Source: Candidatus Saccharimonadota bacterium
Lineage (GTDB): Bacteria > Patescibacteriota > Saccharimonadia > Saccharimonadales > Saccharimonadaceae
Length of the DNA stretch: 64,000 nucleotides
Direction of reading: 5' to 3'
NCBI GenBank assembly: GCA_028286365.1
Contig: JAQBRR010000001.1
Coordinates: 310,001-374,000, forward strand
Of this stretch, positions 42,259 to 50,853 are shown piece after piece. The position numbers were made by a program, and so were the translations under genes. Below the pieces are notes generated by a model. That model saw nothing but the letters and a program-made list of their open reading frames with translations, searched no databases and was not told the DNA's origin. The number at the start of each line of letters is the position of its first letter. The first letter of the stretch is position 1.

Positions 42259-42264
42259 TATAAT
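42259..42264 (+). promoter_or_regulatory. -10 box of the 42272 GNAT gene
   Basis: TATAAT, seven bases, ATG 42272. The alternative ATG 42263 lies inside the box, so 42272 is preferred. Confidence 0.5.
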
Positions 42265-42271
42265 GGCAGAT

Positions 42272-42760
42272 ATGGAAATAATAAATGAATCTATTACAGT
42301 CTTACGTGTTCCAATTGGTATACAGGTTCCGGCTTCGATGCAAGAAGCTCAGGATCGATTACTGAGCCGATTCGGCGATGTGCCAAAGGCCAAGAACCTC
42401 CAGGTAGTTATTGATAATCCTCGGAGTGCACTAATCTTTGCAATTACTGGCAAAGCGCCAGAATCAGATGAAGATTGGCAACAGATTCCAGCCGAAGCAT
42501 ATGCAGGAACAGTTACACTCCTAATGTTACAAACTACTGTCCACGATGTTGCGCATATTGATGAGATTGTCGTTGAGTCTGGCCACGAAGGCCAAGGTAT
42601 TGGTAAAAAACTTATGTTAAAGGCTGTTGAGATTGGCCATGAAAACGGCATTACGCGTTTTGATTTGACATCTCGTCCTGATAAGTTGGCCGCTCAGGCA
42701 TTGTACGAAAAGACAGGTTTTAAGAAACGCGAAACAAATAATTGGCGCTTTGAAGGTTAG
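42272..42760 (+). CDS. GNAT family N-acetyltransferase
   Basis: About 162 residues. The acetyl-CoA site is DEIVVESGHEGQGIGKKLMLKA (motif A, G-Q-G-I-G-K), followed by TSRPDKLAAQALYEKTGFKKRE, the standard end of small-molecule GNAT enzymes. It overlaps the convergent folK by four bases. It differs from the 41516 enzyme in both motifs and is probably not a recent duplicate. Substrate unknown. Confidence 0.88.
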   Translation: MEIINESITVLRVPIGIQVPASMQEAQDRLLSRFGDVPKAKNLQVVIDNPRSALIFAITGKAPESDEDWQQIPAEAYAGTVTLLMLQTTVHDVAHIDEIVVESGHEGQGIGKKLMLKAVEIGHENGITRFDLTSRPDKLAAQALYEKTGFKKRETNNWRFEG

Positions 42761-43233
42761 TCTTTAATCGCACGACTTTTCGCAGGAAGCTTGTCGTACA
42801 ACTTACTGACAGGTAAATGGCTAATAGGGTCAGTTAGGGTAGGATTAAGATCAACTAACGGTTTTAACACAAAATCTCTCTCAAAAAAACGTGGATGCGG
42901 AATAACAAGATCAGATTCATTTATTACTTGATCGTCGTAGAGAATAATATCAATATCAATTTCGCGTGGCCCCCAATGAAATCGTCTAATGCGACCAACG
43001 GATTGTTCGACTAGTTGTGTGAATGCGAGTAGTTCATGAGGTGAGAGATCTGTCTCAGCCTCAATCACCGTATTAAGAAAATCTGGTTGATCGACGAAAC
43101 CAACTGCTTTCGATCTGTAACGGGGCGCCTCAATGATATTATTCAGTTGTTCACGGAGCCGCTTAATCGTTTTGTCGAACTGCTTATTGCCAACTCCAAC
43201 ATTTGATCCGAGGGCTAAATACACTCTTGCCAT
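42757..43233 (-). CDS. folK: 2-amino-4-hydroxy-6-hydroxymethyldihydropteridine pyrophosphokinase
   Basis: The 158-residue HPPK starts MARVYLALGSNVGVGNKQFD and carries FLNTVIEAETDLSPHELL, the metal-binding WGPREIDIDIILYDD and VIPHPRFFERDFVL. It transfers pyrophosphate to the pterin that FolP then joins to p-aminobenzoate. folP starts 40 bases away in the opposite direction. A full upstream folate pathway is not visible in the window. Confidence 0.96.
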   Translation of the reverse strand: MARVYLALGSNVGVGNKQFDKTIKRLREQLNNIIEAPRYRSKAVGFVDQPDFLNTVIEAETDLSPHELLAFTQLVEQSVGRIRRFHWGPREIDIDIILYDDQVINESDLVIPHPRFFERDFVLKPLVDLNPTLTDPISHLPVSKLYDKLPAKSRAIKD

Positions 43234-43272
43234 AGTACTTCACAGTGTAACATACGGTGTTATGATGGTGTC

Positions 43273-44016
43273 ATGGTACAACTTGTTGGCATTTTGAATG
43301 TGACGCCTGATAGCTTTAGCGACGGAGGAGAGTTTCTTAATCCTGTGGCGGCTATTAAACAAGCCGAGCATTTATTTAATGACGGTGCTAGCTTAGTGGA
43401 TATTGGTGCAGAGTCAACCAGACCGAATGCCGAAGTCTTATCGGACGAGTTGGAATGGGCGCGACTCGAGCCAATTCTTACGGACCTTATCCCAAGATAT
43501 CCTAGCAAAATATCACTCGATACATATCATCCAGCGACAATTAGGAAAGCATGGAAAATCGGTCCAGTCATTATTAATGACGTTACGGGTTTTAACAATC
43601 CAGACATGACTAAGACGGTTGCTCTGTTACAGGCAACCGTTATTGTTAGCCATTTCCCAAATGGAATGACGATCCAGCAGGCTCATAAAGCAATACCGGT
43701 GACGAGCGTAGAACAAGTAAAAGACGATCTATTAGCTAGGGCAAAAGAACTTGAAAATGCTGGGCTAAGTCGTGATCAAATCATTCTTGATCCGGGTATT
43801 GGCTTTGGTAAAACACCAGAAGTTAATGAGTTGCTACTCAGCTTTGCGAGTCTTGTACCACAGTACAAAGTCATGATTGGCTATTCACGCAAACGATTTC
43901 TCGGTGAGAATCGCATGGAACTTGCTACCAACCTCGAGGCAGGTAAAATTGCAGTGGAAAGCGGCGCAGCCTATCTACGCGTCCACGACGTAGCGGGCCA
44001 TAATTTACTTGCTTAA
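43273..44016 (+). CDS. folP: Dihydropteroate synthase
   Basis: The 247-residue TIM-barrel enzyme has GILNVTPDSFSDGGEF, LVDIGAESTRPNAEVLS, ISLDTYHPATIRKA, IINDVTGFNNPDM, ILDPGIGFGKT and IGYSRKRFLG. It is somewhat shorter than typical DHPS (about 270-280), and the segment after VSHFPNGM is compact, but the catalytic blocks are present. TATGAT ends six bases before the ATG. It works with FolK; together they could use salvaged pterins. Confidence 0.95.
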   Translation: MVQLVGILNVTPDSFSDGGEFLNPVAAIKQAEHLFNDGASLVDIGAESTRPNAEVLSDELEWARLEPILTDLIPRYPSKISLDTYHPATIRKAWKIGPVIINDVTGFNNPDMTKTVALLQATVIVSHFPNGMTIQQAHKAIPVTSVEQVKDDLLARAKELENAGLSRDQIILDPGIGFGKTPEVNELLLSFASLVPQYKVMIGYSRKRFLGENRMELATNLEAGKIAVESGAAYLRVHDVAGHNLLA

Positions 44017-44017
44017 A

Positions 44018-44470
44018 CTAAGCAGTGGTTTTTTTGCTGTTCCACTTGGAACTATCGAAAGCTAAGATTGCCATCCAAACAGTCGGCAGGAAGATAGCAA
44101 GTAGGACCCACGTGCCTTCCTTACCAAACTTAAGGCCGACCTTGTACATTGCGATATACAAGAAGACTGCCGCGGCGTAATTGACGAAAGGGACGATACT
44201 CAGAATAGCCCAGAAACCTGGTTGGTCACCCAACTCCAGCAATTTCCATGTGTTGTAAAACGGAACCCATGCAATGCCCTGTGACGCGCCGGCTTTTTTG
44301 AAAATTCGGCTTAATAGAAATGCATGAAGTGCATAGATAACCAGGAAGATTATGAAGCCGACAAAGAAGACGAGGGCTATAACGGCAGGCGCGACGGCTG
44401 CGTCGGCAGGAGCATTATAGACATACGAATAGTGCGATTGGTATATTGCGAGTTGTGATAATAAATTCAT
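44018..44470 (-). CDS. DUF5684-like membrane protein
   Basis: The 150-residue protein has about four hydrophobic segments (about 28-55, 87-108, 115-140 and a short one near 70) and the phrase RIFKKAGASQGIAWVPFYNTWKLLELGDQPGFW, characteristic of the DUF5684 group of small membrane proteins often seen near signal peptidases. Function unknown. TACAAT on the minus strand ends six bases before the ATG. Confidence 0.75.
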   Translation of the reverse strand: MNLLSQLAIYQSHYSYVYNAPADAAVAPAVIALVFFVGFIIFLVIYALHAFLLSRIFKKAGASQGIAWVPFYNTWKLLELGDQPGFWAILSIVPFVNYAAAVFLYIAMYKVGLKFGKEGTWVLLAIFLPTVWMAILAFDSSKWNSKKTTA

Positions 44471-44513
44471 ACTATCATTGTAACACCAGGTGCTGATTTG
44501 GTAAGCTAGGGGA

Positions 44514-45341
44514 ATGCGATTATTAGACGGACTAGAACTACGAGGTTACATTATGGAACGCCAGGCAAAGCAAGTGCGTGCGCTTCGTCAGTCATGGCGC
44601 GTGATTCCTAAGCTTGCCATTATTCAAACGAGCGATAGCTCGGTGATTGATACCTATGTTCGTATGAAACGGGCCTACGGAGAGGATATTTTAGTCGAAG
44701 TTGATATCTATAAGATTGATCAGGCTAATTTAATGAGTCAAATTGAAACACTGAACAAGGATGAGTCAGTGCACGGGATTATTACTCAACTGCCGCTTGC
44801 TGACCCTGAGCAGACTGAGGTTGCGGTCAATGCCGTTGCCCCAGAAAAGGATGTTGATGGACTTGGTGAAGATTCGACCTTAACTCCCGCAACAGCAATG
44901 GCAATTGATTGGCTACTAGCTGGTTATAATGTTGAACTCGCTGGTAAGGAAATTGCAATCGTTGGTAACGGCCGTTTAGTTGGCGCACCACTCGCGACAT
45001 TATGGAGTGCAGCTGGTTATAATGTTACGGTCTATGACAAACACACAACTGATTTACCCGGTTCAGTTCGTACGGCGGATGTGATCGTGACCGCAACTGG
45101 CGTACCATCGCTCATTAAAGCTGACATGGTTAAAAAAGGTGCAGTCATTGTTGATGCTGGAACTGCCGCAGAACATGGCAAGATCGTGGGTGACGTCGCA
45201 GCTGAAGTGCGTGAACTTGATGACATTACGATTACACCAACCAAGGGTGGCGTCGGGCCACTGACAGTAGCGGCTTTATTTGATAATGTTATTCGTGCTG
45301 CGATGGTTGTGGCGGAGAAAAAAGGCCAACAAGACCTTTAA
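44514..45341 (+). CDS. folD: Methylenetetrahydrofolate dehydrogenase/cyclohydrolase
   Basis: The 275-residue FolD has the catalytic YVRMKRAYGED (Tyr and Lys of YxxxK), GIITQLPLADPEQ, APEKDVDGLG and PTKGGVGPLTVAALFDNVI, with the NADP loop IVGNGRLVGAPLATL. It interconverts methylene-, methenyl- and formyl-THF, continuing from GlyA. Some residues differ from the norm (ANGRLVG for GRSxxVG; TPATAMAID for CTPxG), so dehydrogenase or cyclohydrolase activity may be altered. AGGGGA precedes the ATG. Confidence 0.93.
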   Translation: MRLLDGLELRGYIMERQAKQVRALRQSWRVIPKLAIIQTSDSSVIDTYVRMKRAYGEDILVEVDIYKIDQANLMSQIETLNKDESVHGIITQLPLADPEQTEVAVNAVAPEKDVDGLGEDSTLTPATAMAIDWLLAGYNVELAGKEIAIVGNGRLVGAPLATLWSAAGYNVTVYDKHTTDLPGSVRTADVIVTATGVPSLIKADMVKKGAVIVDAGTAAEHGKIVGDVAAEVRELDDITITPTKGGVGPLTVAALFDNVIRAAMVVAEKKGQQDL

Positions 45342-45703
45342 GCTAACGCTTCTTTAACACGCTGGACGACTTGACGAGGTGTCAGGTCAGCCTTAACGAT
45401 GTAGCTGTGAATGCCAAGACTACGAATTTCTTTGGGTGCTTCTTCCTCACCTAAATTAGTGAGGATAATGACAGGAATATCTTTGCCCCACTGACTCTTT
45501 CGTATAACAGCGAGTGCCTCTGCGCCTCCCATTTGGGGCATTTGTAGGTCCATTAGGATCATATCAGGTGTGTATGCTTCAACGAGTGCCACGCCGCGTT
45601 CGCCATCACTCGCGAGCTGAACATCAAAGCCATCAGCCTCAAATTTCATACGATACATTTGGCTAATTACCTGGTCGTCTTCGATGATTGCGATTTTAGT
45701 CAT
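45338..45703 (-). CDS. Single-domain response regulator
   Basis: The 121-residue CheY-like receiver has acidic pair EDD near residues 8-10, phosphorylation site Asp52 in ILMDLQMP, Thr82 in ILTNLG and Lys104 in IVKADL. There is no output domain, so it must act through protein contacts or as a phosphorelay. It starts 46 bases from the divergent acyltransferase gene, next to the histidine kinase, its likely partner. Its end overlaps folD by four bases. Confidence 0.93.
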   Translation of the reverse strand: MTKIAIIEDDQVISQMYRMKFEADGFDVQLASDGERGVALVEAYTPDMILMDLQMPQMGGAEALAVIRKSQWGKDIPVIILTNLGEEEAPKEIRSLGIHSYIVKADLTPRQVVQRVKEALA

Positions 45704-45743
45704 ATCCTACCAAGATTATAATGCATGTGCATGCTAAACTGAA

Positions 45744-46556
45744 ATGACGATGTTGCCGATGAAACGAGAACCGTCAGAAGACACTATACAGATTGAGCCT
45801 AAATATAAGCTATCGCTAGAAGAGCTCAATCGCTTAACGAACGAACTAATCGCTGATAAAACTAAAAGTATCTCAGAAGGCCACCGGCTGGTTACTGTCG
45901 AGGTTGGTTCCGATGAGATATACTCTAATGTTGCTAGGCATATAGAACAGAATTTGGCGTTCTTTAAAGAAGACGACCTTGAGAGCGAATTTAAGCCGTA
46001 CGAGTCAGCCAGTCGATTCTTTATATCAGTCGATCGACGAGAAGGCAAAGCAACAGGCGTTATACGAGTGATAGAAAATTCTCCTGCCGGGTTTGAAACT
46101 CCCCATGATTTAAGTAATCCGCCGTTTAATATTGCTGAAGGTGAGTGGATGAAGCAGCATGACATAACCGACCTAGACAAAGTTTGGGATATAGCATCGC
46201 TTGGGGTGCTGCCAGAGTATCAGAATGGCTTCGTTAGTCTTCAACTTTTCAGGGCGGTATATAAGTCAGCGGTCGAAGTTCATGATATTGAACATTTTGT
46301 GGCACTAATTGATAAGAACGCATTAGGCAAATTGGAGAATTTTTTTGGTGTTGCTTTTCAGCCTCTGGCAGGTTCAACGGGAGCACCATATCATCATTCT
46401 GAGTGGACTCAGCCTGTCTATGGCCACTTACCAGATATGTATTTGACTGCTAATCATCGCATGGACGCGCCGATCGGTAAGGCGGCTAGTAGGGCCGCTG
46501 AAGTTCTCGTTATGGGAGCTAATGATGGATCACTAGTTCTCGATACTGAAAATTAA
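45744..46556 (+). CDS. GNAT-like acyltransferase related to autoinducer/N-acyl amino acid synthases
   Basis: The 270-residue protein (start 45744 or the next ATG, 45750) has SASRFFISVDRREGKATGVIRVIE and DKVWDIASLGVLPEYQNGFVSLQLFRAVY. The E/W-D-I-A-x-L-x-V-x-P-x-Y-Q pattern and the length recall FeeM/LuxI-like N-acyl synthases. HFVALIDKNALGKLENFFG resembles their later helix. The gene precedes a multi-pass sensor kinase by 24 bases on the same strand and faces a response regulator. A signalling role is inferred from context only. Confidence 0.6.
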   Translation: MTMLPMKREPSEDTIQIEPKYKLSLEELNRLTNELIADKTKSISEGHRLVTVEVGSDEIYSNVARHIEQNLAFFKEDDLESEFKPYESASRFFISVDRREGKATGVIRVIENSPAGFETPHDLSNPPFNIAEGEWMKQHDITDLDKVWDIASLGVLPEYQNGFVSLQLFRAVYKSAVEVHDIEHFVALIDKNALGKLENFFGVAFQPLAGSTGAPYHHSEWTQPVYGHLPDMYLTANHRMDAPIGKAASRAAEVLVMGANDGSLVLDTEN

Positions 46557-46567
46557 ACAGCTTACGC

Positions 46568-46573
46568 TATAAT
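46568..46573 (+). promoter_or_regulatory. -10 box of the histidine kinase gene
   Basis: TATAAT, seven bases, ATG 46581. The kinase can thus be transcribed apart from the acyltransferase gene. Confidence 0.45.
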
Positions 46574-46580
46574 TACAGAC

Positions 46581-48806
46581 ATGGACTTAGGACTCGTCAT
46601 CGCACTCACGACTACAGTCGTTAATATCGCTCTCGGCGCCTTTGTTTTATTACAAGATGTAAAGTCCAAAATCGGTAGGGTTTTTGCCATGACGATGGTT
46701 GTAGCATCTGCATGGGTTATATCAGCTTCGATCTCAGAATTACCCGATGTTGGTTTTGTGACCAATAATATGGCTAACGCGATTGCATTCGCAACCGGAT
46801 ATTTGGTGATCGTATGTGCAATGATCTTTACCTACATTTTCCCAGTCACTAAACAACCGAGGAAATCGACTGTCGTATTATTACTCGCCGCAAGTATTGT
46901 GAATGTATCCTTGTCTCTGACGCCGCTGGTCTCAGGCGCAGCTGATAAAGTTGCTGATGGGGTGGTTGAATTTACCATCGGAAGCTTGGTGTGGATATAT
47001 GTAATTTTATTCATGCTACCTTTAGGGGTATTGGCACGTAATCTATTCTCCCGTATGCGTCGTGGAATAGCAGTTAGACAACGTCAACAAGCCAGATTAG
47101 TCTTGATTGCATTTGTGGGTACTGCCTTGCTGGGTATTATCCTTAACTTGGTTATCCCGACAGTAACCGGTAGTTGGCAAAGCAGCCAATTTGGTCCACT
47201 GGCTATCATTTTTATGACGGCACTTCTTGTTTACGCCATGGAACGACATGGTCTTTTTGATATTAAACGAGCTGTCATCCGTACCTTTAATTATATTTTG
47301 ACATTGCTTACACTCGGGTTTATTTACTACGCAATTGCTTTCTTAATTTCAAATATTGTTCTGCATGCGTCTGCAGATAATATATCTTCAGCAGTCAGCC
47401 CATTGAATATTACATTGGCCCTTTTACTCGCTTTTGTCTTCCAGCCAATTAAGCGATTTTTCGATCGAATTACTAACTTTGTTTTTTATCGTGATACATA
47501 TAGTGAAAATGAATTTTTTGCGAGACTGACGCACACATTGAGCACGATGACAGATCTTTCATCGCTGCTTCACTATGCTTCGACTGAAATTAGCAAAACG
47601 GTCAAGGCGAGCTTCGGTGCCTTTCTCGTGTACCGCATTGATGAGCGGCCACTCTATATGTCAACTGTTCGAGGTAAAGCTATTCCCCAACAAGATGCCA
47701 AAGCTCTCGACGCGTATGTAACAGCGCATGGAGCTAATGTGCTAATAACGAACGAGTTGTCACCAAACGATGAGACGGACAGTAGGGAGATTAAGCGCTT
47801 ACTTATCGGTCATCGTATCGCGCTTGCTCTCCCTATCAAACAGGATGATTTAATAATAGGGTACTTCTTCTTAGGCGAGCACTTGAGTTCTGAATATACA
47901 CGAAGTGACATCGGTGCTTTGCAGACTGTTGCTAATGAATTAGTAATCGCCATGGAAAATGCCCTATCCATTCAGGCTGTACGCGATCTTAACGCAACCC
48001 TTCAGCAACGTGTCGACAATGCAACACGTGAGCTACGGGCAAGCAATAGCCAGTTACGTCGTCTTGATAAAGCTAAGGATGACTTCATTAGTATGGCGTC
48101 GCATCAACTTCGTACACCACTAACAAGCGTCAAGGGATATATTAGTATGGTGCGCGAAGGCGATGTTGGTAAGATCACCAAATCGCAGGATCAAATGCTT
48201 GGTGAAGCGTTTGCAAGCAGTGAACGTATGGTCCATCTGATCAATGATTTCTTAAATGTTTCACGGCTTCAAACAGGCAAATTTCTGGTTGATAAAAGAC
48301 CAGTCGATTTAGCGAAAGTTATCGAGCAGGAACTTGATAGTCTCGTAACCAATGCCAAATCGAGGAACTTAGTATTTACCTACACACCACCGAAAGATTT
48401 TCCAATTCTTAACCTAGACGAAGATAAAATGCGTCAGGTAATTATGAACTTTTCAGACAATGCTATTTATTACTCAACTGAAGGTACGAAGGTGAAAGTG
48501 AAGCTTGCTGTTCAGGGTAAGGAAGCTGTCTTTACAGTAACAGATACGGGTATTGGCGTACCACGGGCTGAGCAATCTCAGCTGTTTAGTAAGTTTTATC
48601 GAGCTAGTAATGCCCGTAGACAACGACCTGATGGTACCGGTGTTGGTTTGTATCTTGCCAAGATAGTAATTGATGCGCACGACGGCAAGGTTGTGTTTGA
48701 ATCAGTTGAAGGTAAGGGCAGTACGTTTGGGTTTAGGCTCCCGATAGAGGAACTAGCCACCGTTCGCGATGCGAATAATCTCGACGATAAGAACAATAAG
48801 GACTAA
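46581..48806 (+). CDS. Multi-pass membrane histidine kinase with GAF domain
   Basis: The 741-residue protein has about nine hydrophobic helices in two groups (about 5-235 and 240-300), a GAF-like domain (about 320-470), a coiled coil (about 472-495), HisKA with His508 in SMASHQLRTPLTSVKGY, and HATPase with N box NFSDNAIYYS, G1 DTGIGVP, F box and G2 DGTGVGLYLAK. The 7TM-like head resembles kinases that sense hydrophobic or small signals. Its neighbours (receiver protein, N-acyl synthase-like protein) suggest a self-contained signalling unit. Confidence 0.9.
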   Translation: MDLGLVIALTTTVVNIALGAFVLLQDVKSKIGRVFAMTMVVASAWVISASISELPDVGFVTNNMANAIAFATGYLVIVCAMIFTYIFPVTKQPRKSTVVLLLAASIVNVSLSLTPLVSGAADKVADGVVEFTIGSLVWIYVILFMLPLGVLARNLFSRMRRGIAVRQRQQARLVLIAFVGTALLGIILNLVIPTVTGSWQSSQFGPLAIIFMTALLVYAMERHGLFDIKRAVIRTFNYILTLLTLGFIYYAIAFLISNIVLHASADNISSAVSPLNITLALLLAFVFQPIKRFFDRITNFVFYRDTYSENEFFARLTHTLSTMTDLSSLLHYASTEISKTVKASFGAFLVYRIDERPLYMSTVRGKAIPQQDAKALDAYVTAHGANVLITNELSPNDETDSREIKRLLIGHRIALALPIKQDDLIIGYFFLGEHLSSEYTRSDIGALQTVANELVIAMENALSIQAVRDLNATLQQRVDNATRELRASNSQLRRLDKAKDDFISMASHQLRTPLTSVKGYISMVREGDVGKITKSQDQMLGEAFASSERMVHLINDFLNVSRLQTGKFLVDKRPVDLAKVIEQELDSLVTNAKSRNLVFTYTPPKDFPILNLDEDKMRQVIMNFSDNAIYYSTEGTKVKVKLAVQGKEAVFTVTDTGIGVPRAEQSQLFSKFYRASNARRQRPDGTGVGLYLAKIVIDAHDGKVVFESVEGKGSTFGFRLPIEELATVRDANNLDDKNNKD

Positions 48807-48974
48807 TACTACGCCACTTGCGATCAGAATTGGCTTCATGATACGTTTATACTCAAACCACCACTGGGCAAATTTGTTACGATTACTTGCTGAAATTCGT
48901 GTAATAATTGGACGCGTAATCGTAGCATCTACGCCCGTGTAGGCTTTGTTGCGTTTCTTTTTCTGCTTTCCCAT
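48753..48974 (-). CDS. Small basic single-pass membrane protein
   Basis: The 73-residue protein has a very basic N-terminus (MGKQKKKRNKAYTG) and one C-terminal hydrophobic helix (about 47-68), typical of tail-anchored proteins. Its 3' end overlaps the last 54 bases of the histidine kinase gene on the other strand. TATACT lies nine bases before the ATG. Function unknown. Confidence 0.65.
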   Translation of the reverse strand: MGKQKKKRNKAYTGVDATITRPIITRISASNRNKFAQWWFEYKRIMKPILIASGVVLVLIVLIVEIIRIANGG

Positions 48975-48998
48975 AGTGTTTATAGTATATCAGACAAA

Positions 48999-49028
48999 AA
49001 TAACCCCCGCATAAAGGCGGGGGTTATT
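48999..49028 (-). terminator. Strong terminator of the LPXTG gene
   Basis: The stem AATAACCCCCGC/GCGGGGGTTATT with a six-base loop is followed on the minus strand by TTTTTG. It lies 54 bases after the stop of the 49083 gene. Confidence 0.9.
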
Positions 49029-49082
49029 CGGGGATCTGAATTTCTTCAGAATCGTGAGGATCCGGTGAGCGGTCAGACTCGT

Positions 49083-50606
49083 TTAGGCTTGGATACGGCG
49101 ACTACGGACGTAGTAAACTACGCTTGCAATCAAGGCGCCAAGTCCTAGGAAGGTAACAATGCTTTCGGTTGGTCCTGTGTGTGGCAACTCTGGAGGAGTA
49201 ACCGGTGGTGTAACAGGAGGTACACCAATTGTAAGGGCCGTCATACAACCAGCGCTTGTAACAGTTTTAGCGACGCCATTAACATTTACGTTAACAGTTA
49301 ACGTTGGACTGTATGAAGCGTTTTGAGTTGAGTACGTGTGAAGTACATTGGTTGGGTTCGTCACAGTTTGTGAAGTACCGTCGCCAAAGTTGATCACGTA
49401 GTTAACAATTGAGGCACCATTACTTGCGCTTGCAACACCGTTGAATTTGTACTGTGTACCACTAACTAATGTTGAGGTCAGAGAAGTACAAACGTATGCG
49501 GGAGTTACACAAGTCTTGTTGATAACAGTATTAGCTGTATCTTCAAGGTAACCACCATTGGCGGTTGTGCGTTCCTTGTTCGTTAAGGTATTAGGACCAC
49601 AGACAAGGCTATTAGTATTTGCAGGAGCTTTCGCGTTAAACACGAGAGTTGCAACTGAGCCAGGCTTGTAGCTACCTATATTGATACCAGCACTTGTCAC
49701 AACACTATCGCTAACTGTTTTACCAGGAGCAGGGTAGTTTGTGTTAGTTAGCACTGATGATCCAGGAACATATGTGATACCTGCAGGTAGCGTATCGTTG
49801 ACAACGACGTTGTATTCATTAACTTCACCAGCGTTCTTGTAGGTAATCTGGTATTGTAATGTATCACCAGGGTTAACTGTAACTGATTTAGACCAGTTTG
49901 TATCACCTAGTTTACGTACTTGTTTCGTTGTTTCAAATTTATCAACGGGTGCGAACTGTGGTTTTACTTTAAAGTAAACATAGTTTGCGTACTGGAAGCA
50001 ACCAGGAACTTTACCGTCAGGACCAAGGTATCCAACGAGTGCACCTGCACTAGTTACGATACTGTCTGGTAGTGGCTGACCAGTTTTAGCGTAGCCATTG
50101 TTCCAGATTTGTGCTGAACCAGCTTCGTATGCAAGGTTGAAATTCGATGTACTATTAAAGTGAATATCATCCCAAACTTGCTGTGGATCAGCGTTATCGG
50201 CACTTACGAAACCACTAATGGAAACGTTTGTACCAGTTGTTGTAGGAACAGTCGCACTAACACGAGTATTCGTCGCAGTTAGATTTAGGCTTGTAGCCGC
50301 GTCATTGTGAACGTACATACGAACGAGGTATTCTTTACCAGGTTGTACGGTTACGTTATCTTGCCATCCACCATCGCTGGTATCGGCTGCATCTTTAACG
50401 TTAACGAAGTTTGTTTCGTTACCGATTGGATCTGTTGGGTCGATGATCGAGTTAAAAGTAATTTTGTCAGCTCCGCCCATTCCGTAGGTTGGTCGGCCTG
50501 GTCCCCAAGCATGAAGTGATGCTGGTAGGATAATTGCAACCGCAATCATAGCTACAACGGCACTCATTCGCTTAGGAGCACGTTTGATGAGTGAAAGTAT
50601 ACTCAT
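49083..50606 (-). CDS. LPXTG-type surface protein with DUF11-like and PKD-like domains
   Basis: The 507-residue secreted protein has a signal peptide (about 1-33, ending LHAWG), a long N-terminal domain (about 34-215), a DUF11 repeat (about 222-345, GDTLQYQITYKNAGEVNEYN then NDTLPAGITY), a PKD-like domain (about 375-455, VINFGDGTSQTV), a Pro linker, and a sorting signal LPHTG at 474-478 with a hydrophobic helix and RSRR tail. A sortase would anchor it to the wall. It has a strong AAAGGAG site and a real leader, suggesting high expression. Confidence 0.9.
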   Translation of the reverse strand: MSILSLIKRAPKRMSAVVAMIAVAIILPASLHAWGPGRPTYGMGGADKITFNSIIDPTDPIGNETNFVNVKDAADTSDGGWQDNVTVQPGKEYLVRMYVHNDAATSLNLTATNTRVSATVPTTTGTNVSISGFVSADNADPQQVWDDIHFNSTSNFNLAYEAGSAQIWNNGYAKTGQPLPDSIVTSAGALVGYLGPDGKVPGCFQYANYVYFKVKPQFAPVDKFETTKQVRKLGDTNWSKSVTVNPGDTLQYQITYKNAGEVNEYNVVVNDTLPAGITYVPGSSVLTNTNYPAPGKTVSDSVVTSAGINIGSYKPGSVATLVFNAKAPANTNSLVCGPNTLTNKERTTANGGYLEDTANTVINKTCVTPAYVCTSLTSTLVSGTQYKFNGVASASNGASIVNYVINFGDGTSQTVTNPTNVLHTYSTQNASYSPTLTVNVNVNGVAKTVTSAGCMTALTIGVPPVTPPVTPPELPHTGPTESIVTFLGLGALIASVVYYVRSRRIQA

Positions 50607-50697
50607 ATAATTCTCCTTTATAGATTTATCTCGCAGAGTAAATCTAAATTATTAATTAATCGTTTGTGAAAACATTGTTACCGATTTGTTAAATAGT

Positions 50698-50714
50698 ACA
50701 AATCAGATCATTAC
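50698..50714 (+). repeat. Left copy of a 17-bp inverted repeat around the G+C-rich cassette
   Basis: ACAAATCAGATCATTAC on the plus strand; its exact reverse complement is at 52819-52835. Weaker identity continues inward (GCxTGTC) on both sides. Confidence 0.75.
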
Positions 50715-50736
50715 AAAGCGTGTCAGGGGAGTTCCA

Positions 50737-50770
50737 AAGGGAATCGACAACACGAATGTTGGATTCCCTT
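50737..50770. repeat. Long hairpin AAGGGAATC/GATTCCCTT
   Basis: A 9-bp outer stem, two unpaired bases, then CAACA/TGTTG around CGAA. It lies downstream of the lipoprotein terminator on the minus strand and may be a second 3' structure. Confidence 0.6.
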
Positions 50771-50800
50771 CGGATAATGCGAAAGTCTCTGTTTTGTCCA

Positions 50801-50838
50801 AAGTGGACGCTGAGTCCGAATGACCCCAGCGTCCACTT
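50801..50838 (-). terminator. Terminator-like hairpin of the lipoprotein operon
   Basis: The stem AAGTGGACGCTG/CAGCGTCCACTT surrounds a 14-base loop and lies 15 bases after the lipoprotein stop. On the minus strand the 3' side reads CTTTGGACAAAACAG, so the T-tract is weak. Confidence 0.65.
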
Positions 50839-50853
50839 ATAGACATCCCTGGG

